A stretch of DNA of 8,310 nt from Gammaproteobacteria bacterium. GTDB lineage: Bacteria; Pseudomonadota; Gammaproteobacteria; Pseudomonadales; UBA7434. The position numbers were made by a program, and so were the translations under genes. The notes beneath the pieces were generated by a model. That model was not told the DNA's origin, did no database searches, and saw nothing but the letters and a program-made list of their open reading frames with translations. How positions within the stretch are numbered: position 1 is the stretch's first letter; the number at the start of each line of letters is the position of its first letter. The DNA is taken from contig JAJRPK010000264.1 in assembly GCA_024280785.1 (NCBI GenBank), positions 1 through 8,310 of the forward strand. The letters run 5' to 3'. This document shows, one piece after another, positions 5,428 through 8,310 of this stretch.

Positions 5428-7824
5428 TTAAGAAAAATCATCGCCTTTTACACTTATCCACTTTACGGTAACTGCTGCAATGTCATCCAACCTTAGGGGC
5501 TTGCCAAGAAAATCGTTCATCCCGGCATCAAAGCAGTGAGCTCGATCTTGCTGACCCACATTGGCTGTCATGGCGATAATGGGCACATGTCGATTTTTAC
5601 CCACCAAGCGCCGGATCGCACGCGTCGCATCATAACCGTTCATTCTCGGCAACTGACAATCCATATAGATTAGATTGAAATCATTCCGCTCCGCTTGTTC
5701 AAGTGCCTCTATGCCATTTTCTGCCACCACGACATTACAACCCAACTTCTCTAACATAGCTTTAGCGACCCGTTGATTCACAATATTATCTTCCACCAGC
5801 AATACCGTACTGCTGGCGAACAAGGTGTTACTATAACGCGCCGACTTGGCGCCACTCTCACCCTCGTCACCATTCACCCCTCGCAATGTTGTCGCTTTCA
5901 ACACACTGTCTCTCAACGGTGGCCGGAAAAACGAAACATTCTGACCGACAAACCTTTGCTCCATCTTCTCTCGAGAAATGACGATGGCTTCCACAGAATA
6001 CCGCTCTATCAACCCCTCTAATGCATCCCACAGGAATAAAGGATCATCGTTGGCAGACAAGTAGAACATCAATAGAGGAGAGCCTTCAAACATATCTGCT
6101 TGGGACAAATGCTCCTCTAGTGAGCTAAGTTCGCTAAAAATTGTAGACTGCAAATGGTGCAAGTCGCATAGGTTTTTACAGGCTTCTCGTATCGGCTCAG
6201 TACTGCCATATACAACGATTGATTCGGAAAAACCCGAAGGTATAGAAAATCGTTCGCTGCTATAATGTGCTCGATAAGAAAAAGGGATACGCACGTAAAA
6301 CTCGCTACCTACTCCCGGCTCGCTAAAAACGCCTATATCACCATGTAATAATTCCGCTAGCTTATCTGAGATTGCCAATCCCAACCCGGTACCGCTGTAT
6401 TTTCTGCTCATAGAGCCATCGCTTTGAGCATAGGGCATAAAAATCGTTCGCAGATCTTTTTCTGATATGCCTATACCGCTATCGCTTACAGATAAACGAA
6501 TCCACAATTTGCCTTCCGCATCAGTCTCTTTTCTTGCCGCTATCGTCACCGAACCTGAGTCGGTAAACTTGACGGCATTGTTAATCAGGTTATTTAATAG
6601 TTGCCTTAATTTATTGGGATCAGATTCAACTAAATAAGGAAGATCCACTTCGAAACACAAAAGCACATCGATCTTTGTTGCATCGGCCGATTGCGCATGC
6701 AAAAACACAAGCTCTTCGAGCAATTGATGCAAATCGAATTCGGTATTGATTAAGCTTGACTGGTCTAACGACAATCGTGAAAAATCGAGGATGTCGTTAA
6801 TTAAAATCATCAGCGCCTCGCTCGATGACTCAGCCAAAGAGATAAGCTCTTGTTGGTCCGTGTTTAAATCCGCGTCTCTCAATAAATTTAACGTTCCTAG
6901 AATTCCATTCAACGGAGTTCGAATTTCATGACTCACATTGGCAGCAAATTCAGCTTTTAACTTAGCTGAATCCAAAGCCTGATCTCTAGCCGTAGCCAAT
7001 TCAAGCTCTCGCTCATCTAAAACTTGCATCATCGAATTAAAAGCGTTACTTAGCTGCCGTATTTCCTTTGAGCCAGAAAGATCAACACGGAGATTAGTTT
7101 CTTCTCCTCTTGCCCCCGCTATCATCGTGTCAACAAATACCCCTAACGGTTTAGTTAGCGCACCGCTTAAGCCGTTCAGCGCCAACGCCAGCACAGAAGC
7201 CAGCAGCAACGAGACAAATATATTGCCCAAAATTATATTATTTCTTGCACTGTAGAGTTCATCTTTAGAAATAAGCACCCTCACAACGCCTATTTCTTTC
7301 TCTTGTTTCCTATTAGCTTCTAGGTCCTCCAGCTCTGGCTCGGCACTATCGGAATAGACAGGACTTAAAAACTGCCAATACTTCCTGCTATCGTGCTCTA
7401 AAAACGCTAGCTCATTCGAACCTTTTCTATCCAATATCTGGGTTTTCCAAGCGAAGATCTCACCAGATTGAGCCAGTAAACTATTATTCGCTTCATATAT
7501 CGCCACTTGAGTCACGCTAGGAAATGCCAGCACGACTTCAAGAGCCTGTCTTGCTCCTTCGGGACTGCCCAATAGTACCGGAAGTGCACTCTGCTCCGCC
7601 AGCACCGCCGCAATGTGCATCCCATTTTGATAAAAACTGTTAGTCAGGGATTTATTGATAAGAATAGAGGTGCCTATTGATACGCTGAGCACCATGATGG
7701 AAACACCCAAACCAACCAAAAGTGTCAGTTGATCGCCCAGCCTGCGCCGCGAGAAAATGGCGGTCATTCTCGCCATCACCTTATTCTGCTTTGCTTTTTT
7801 TATAGCTCTATTTTGCTGGTTCAC
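5428..7824 (-). CDS. hybrid sensor histidine kinase/response regulator, BarA-like layout without Hpt
   Basis: This is an inner-membrane two-component kinase of 798 aa. Order of parts: Lys/Arg-rich cytoplasmic start; membrane segment about 33-57; periplasmic sensor about 58-196 of the CHASE8/sCache type (AAVLAEQSALPVL, then FPSVTQVAIYE); membrane segment about 197-217; HAMP about 218-270; HisKA with His299 in SHEIRTPLNG; HATPase with N-box Asn416, G1 DSGIGI (448-453) and G2 GTGLGLAI (478-485). A receiver-like but degenerate domain follows (about 534-645). The C-terminal receiver is intact, with Glu678/Asp679, phospho-acceptor Asp722, Thr753 and Lys775. BarA/GacS have a similar plan plus a C-terminal Hpt, which is absent here, so relay to a separate Hpt protein is inferred. 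GTG 7824 is chosen because AGGGAG lies 9 nt upstream; an in-frame ATG at codon 17 is less well placed. It follows the MBL gene by 28 bp. The signal sensed is unknown. Confidence 0.93.
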   Translation of the reverse strand: MNQQNRAIKKAKQNKVMARMTAIFSRRRLGDQLTLLVGLGVSIMVLSVSIGTSILINKSLTNSFYQNGMHIAAVLAEQSALPVLLGSPEGARQALEVVLAFPSVTQVAIYEANNSLLAQSGEIFAWKTQILDRKGSNELAFLEHDSRKYWQFLSPVYSDSAEPELEDLEANRKQEKEIGVVRVLISKDELYSARNNIILGNIFVSLLLASVLALALNGLSGALTKPLGVFVDTMIAGARGEETNLRVDLSGSKEIRQLSNAFNSMMQVLDERELELATARDQALDSAKLKAEFAANVSHEIRTPLNGILGTLNLLRDADLNTDQQELISLAESSSEALMILINDILDFSRLSLDQSSLINTEFDLHQLLEELVFLHAQSADATKIDVLLCFEVDLPYLVESDPNKLRQLLNNLINNAVKFTDSGSVTIAARKETDAEGKLWIRLSVSDSGIGISEKDLRTIFMPYAQSDGSMSRKYSGTGLGLAISDKLAELLHGDIGVFSEPGVGSEFYVRIPFSYRAHYSSERFSIPSGFSESIVVYGSTEPIREACKNLCDLHHLQSTIFSELSSLEEHLSQADMFEGSPLLMFYLSANDDPLFLWDALEGLIERYSVEAIVISREKMEQRFVGQNVSFFRPPLRDSVLKATTLRGVNGDEGESGAKSARYSNTLFASSTVLLVEDNIVNQRVAKAMLEKLGCNVVVAENGIEALEQAERNDFNLIYMDCQLPRMNGYDATRAIRRLVGKNRHVPIIAMTANVGQQDRAHCFDAGMNDFLGKPLRLDDIAAVTVKWISVKGDDFS

Positions 7825-7833
7825 CTAGCAGCA

Positions 7834-7839
7834 CTCCCT
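7834..7839 (-). promoter_or_regulatory. Shine-Dalgarno site of the kinase gene, supports GTG start
   Basis: On the minus strand AGGGAG precedes GTG 7824 by 9 nt. It lies in the 28-bp gap after the MBL gene stop, as expected for co-transcribed genes. This favours the GTG over the in-frame ATG codons 17 and 20. Confidence 0.65.
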
Positions 7840-7852
7840 GGATAGAACTCCT

Positions 7853-8310
7853 TTAAACAACTTCTAACCAATCGAAACCTAACGCCTGATCCGCAACCAA
7901 TATACGCTCATGATGTGGAAAGTTTTCTCGCATTGCTTCTAACGCCATGGCCTGTGTATTGTTCTGCTGACTAATATGCGCGACAACCAACCACTGAATT
8001 TTGTCATGGTCTAGACTTGCCAAAAACATACCCGCCTGTTCATTGCTTAAGTGGCCCCAATCCCCCAGAACTCTTTGTTTTACTGAATGAGGGTATTTCC
8101 CTGCTCGAAGCATTGATACATCGTGATTACATTCTAAAACCATGGCATCACAATCTGCATATGCCTGAAGAACATGAGGGGTATAACTCCCTAAATCCGT
8201 CAGCACACCTAAACGCTTCTCCATCGCTGAATGAATCGTGGAGTGAGTCGTTGAGGGCTTAGCCGTTATCACAAATTGACAAGGCTCTCGCGCATCGTGC
8301 GGCACGGCAA
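7853..8310 (-). CDS. MBL-fold metallo-hydrolase, C-terminal part (5' end outside window)
   Basis: This is the C-terminal part of a metallo-beta-lactamase-fold hydrolase of the YycJ/PhnP-like group, cytoplasmic metal-dependent enzymes of mostly unassigned substrate (nucleic-acid or cyclic-phosphate phosphodiester cleavage in characterised relatives). The frame runs off the right edge; the GTG at 8303-8305 reads as internal Val in VPHDAREP. Landmarks are GVLTDLGSYTPH, whose Asp (codon 8195-8197) is the probable bridging metal ligand, then VLECNHD, GDWGHLSNEQAG, VVAHISQQNN, whose His (codon 7976-7978) is the probable last metal ligand, and VADQALGFDWLEV at the end. The N-terminal HxHxDH motif lies outside the window. 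A Ser/Thr/His/Lys-containing insertion of about 16 residues separates CQFVIT from the GVLTDLG strand. It is the first visible gene of the group running into the kinase and rsmJ. Confidence 0.9.
   Translation of the reverse strand, partial: AVPHDAREPCQFVITAKPSTTHSTIHSAMEKRLGVLTDLGSYTPHVLQAYADCDAMVLECNHDVSMLRAGKYPHSVKQRVLGDWGHLSNEQAGMFLASLDHDKIQWLVVAHISQQNNTQAMALEAMRENFPHHERILVADQALGFDWLEVV

Overview
The window is ordinary-looking protein-coding DNA of moderate G+C content. It most likely comes from the chromosome of a marine-type gammaproteobacterium. The best evidence is an RsmJ-type 16S rRNA methyltransferase, a family largely confined to that class. An E. coli-like TesB thioesterase with identical length and catalytic numbering, and a BarA-like hybrid kinase, agree with this. 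The genus-level guess (Cellvibrionales/Spongiibacteraceae-like) is inference only. I see no RNA genes, insertion sequences, CRISPR arrays or phage genes.

Layout. The 3' end of a short-chain dehydrogenase gene (1-359, +) faces two minus-strand genes. These are an acyl-CoA carboxylase carboxyltransferase subunit (start best placed at GTG 2014) and, upstream of it, an F420-type luciferase-like oxidoreductase (ATG 3179). A gene-free region of about 380 bp (3180-3561) separates the latter from the divergent tesB-type gene (3562-4422, +). That region ends in nine perfect ATCA repeats directly before the tesB ribosome binding site. tesB converges, with only 6 bp between stop codons, on a minus-strand group read from the right edge: an MBL-fold hydrolase (partial), a hybrid sensor kinase/response regulator (GTG 7824) and rsmJ (5403-4429). 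The gaps within that group are 28 and 24 bp.

How they may work together. The left half (SDR, LLM oxidoreductase, carboxyltransferase, TesB) looks like part of an acyl-CoA catabolic neighbourhood: redox steps, carboxylation of an acyl-CoA, and thioester release. No biotin carboxylase partner lies in the window and the substrate cannot be read from sequence. The right half is a probable co-transcribed housekeeping/signalling set with no evident metabolic link.

The most distinctive signals are: the ATCA microsatellite in the tesB leader; two low-complexity insertions in RsmJ, one built on a 24-bp tandem repeat; a receiver-like domain in the kinase lacking recognisable phospho-acceptor residues, with no Hpt domain; and an F420-type enzyme in a presumed gammaproteobacterium. 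No clearly new biological system is visible.
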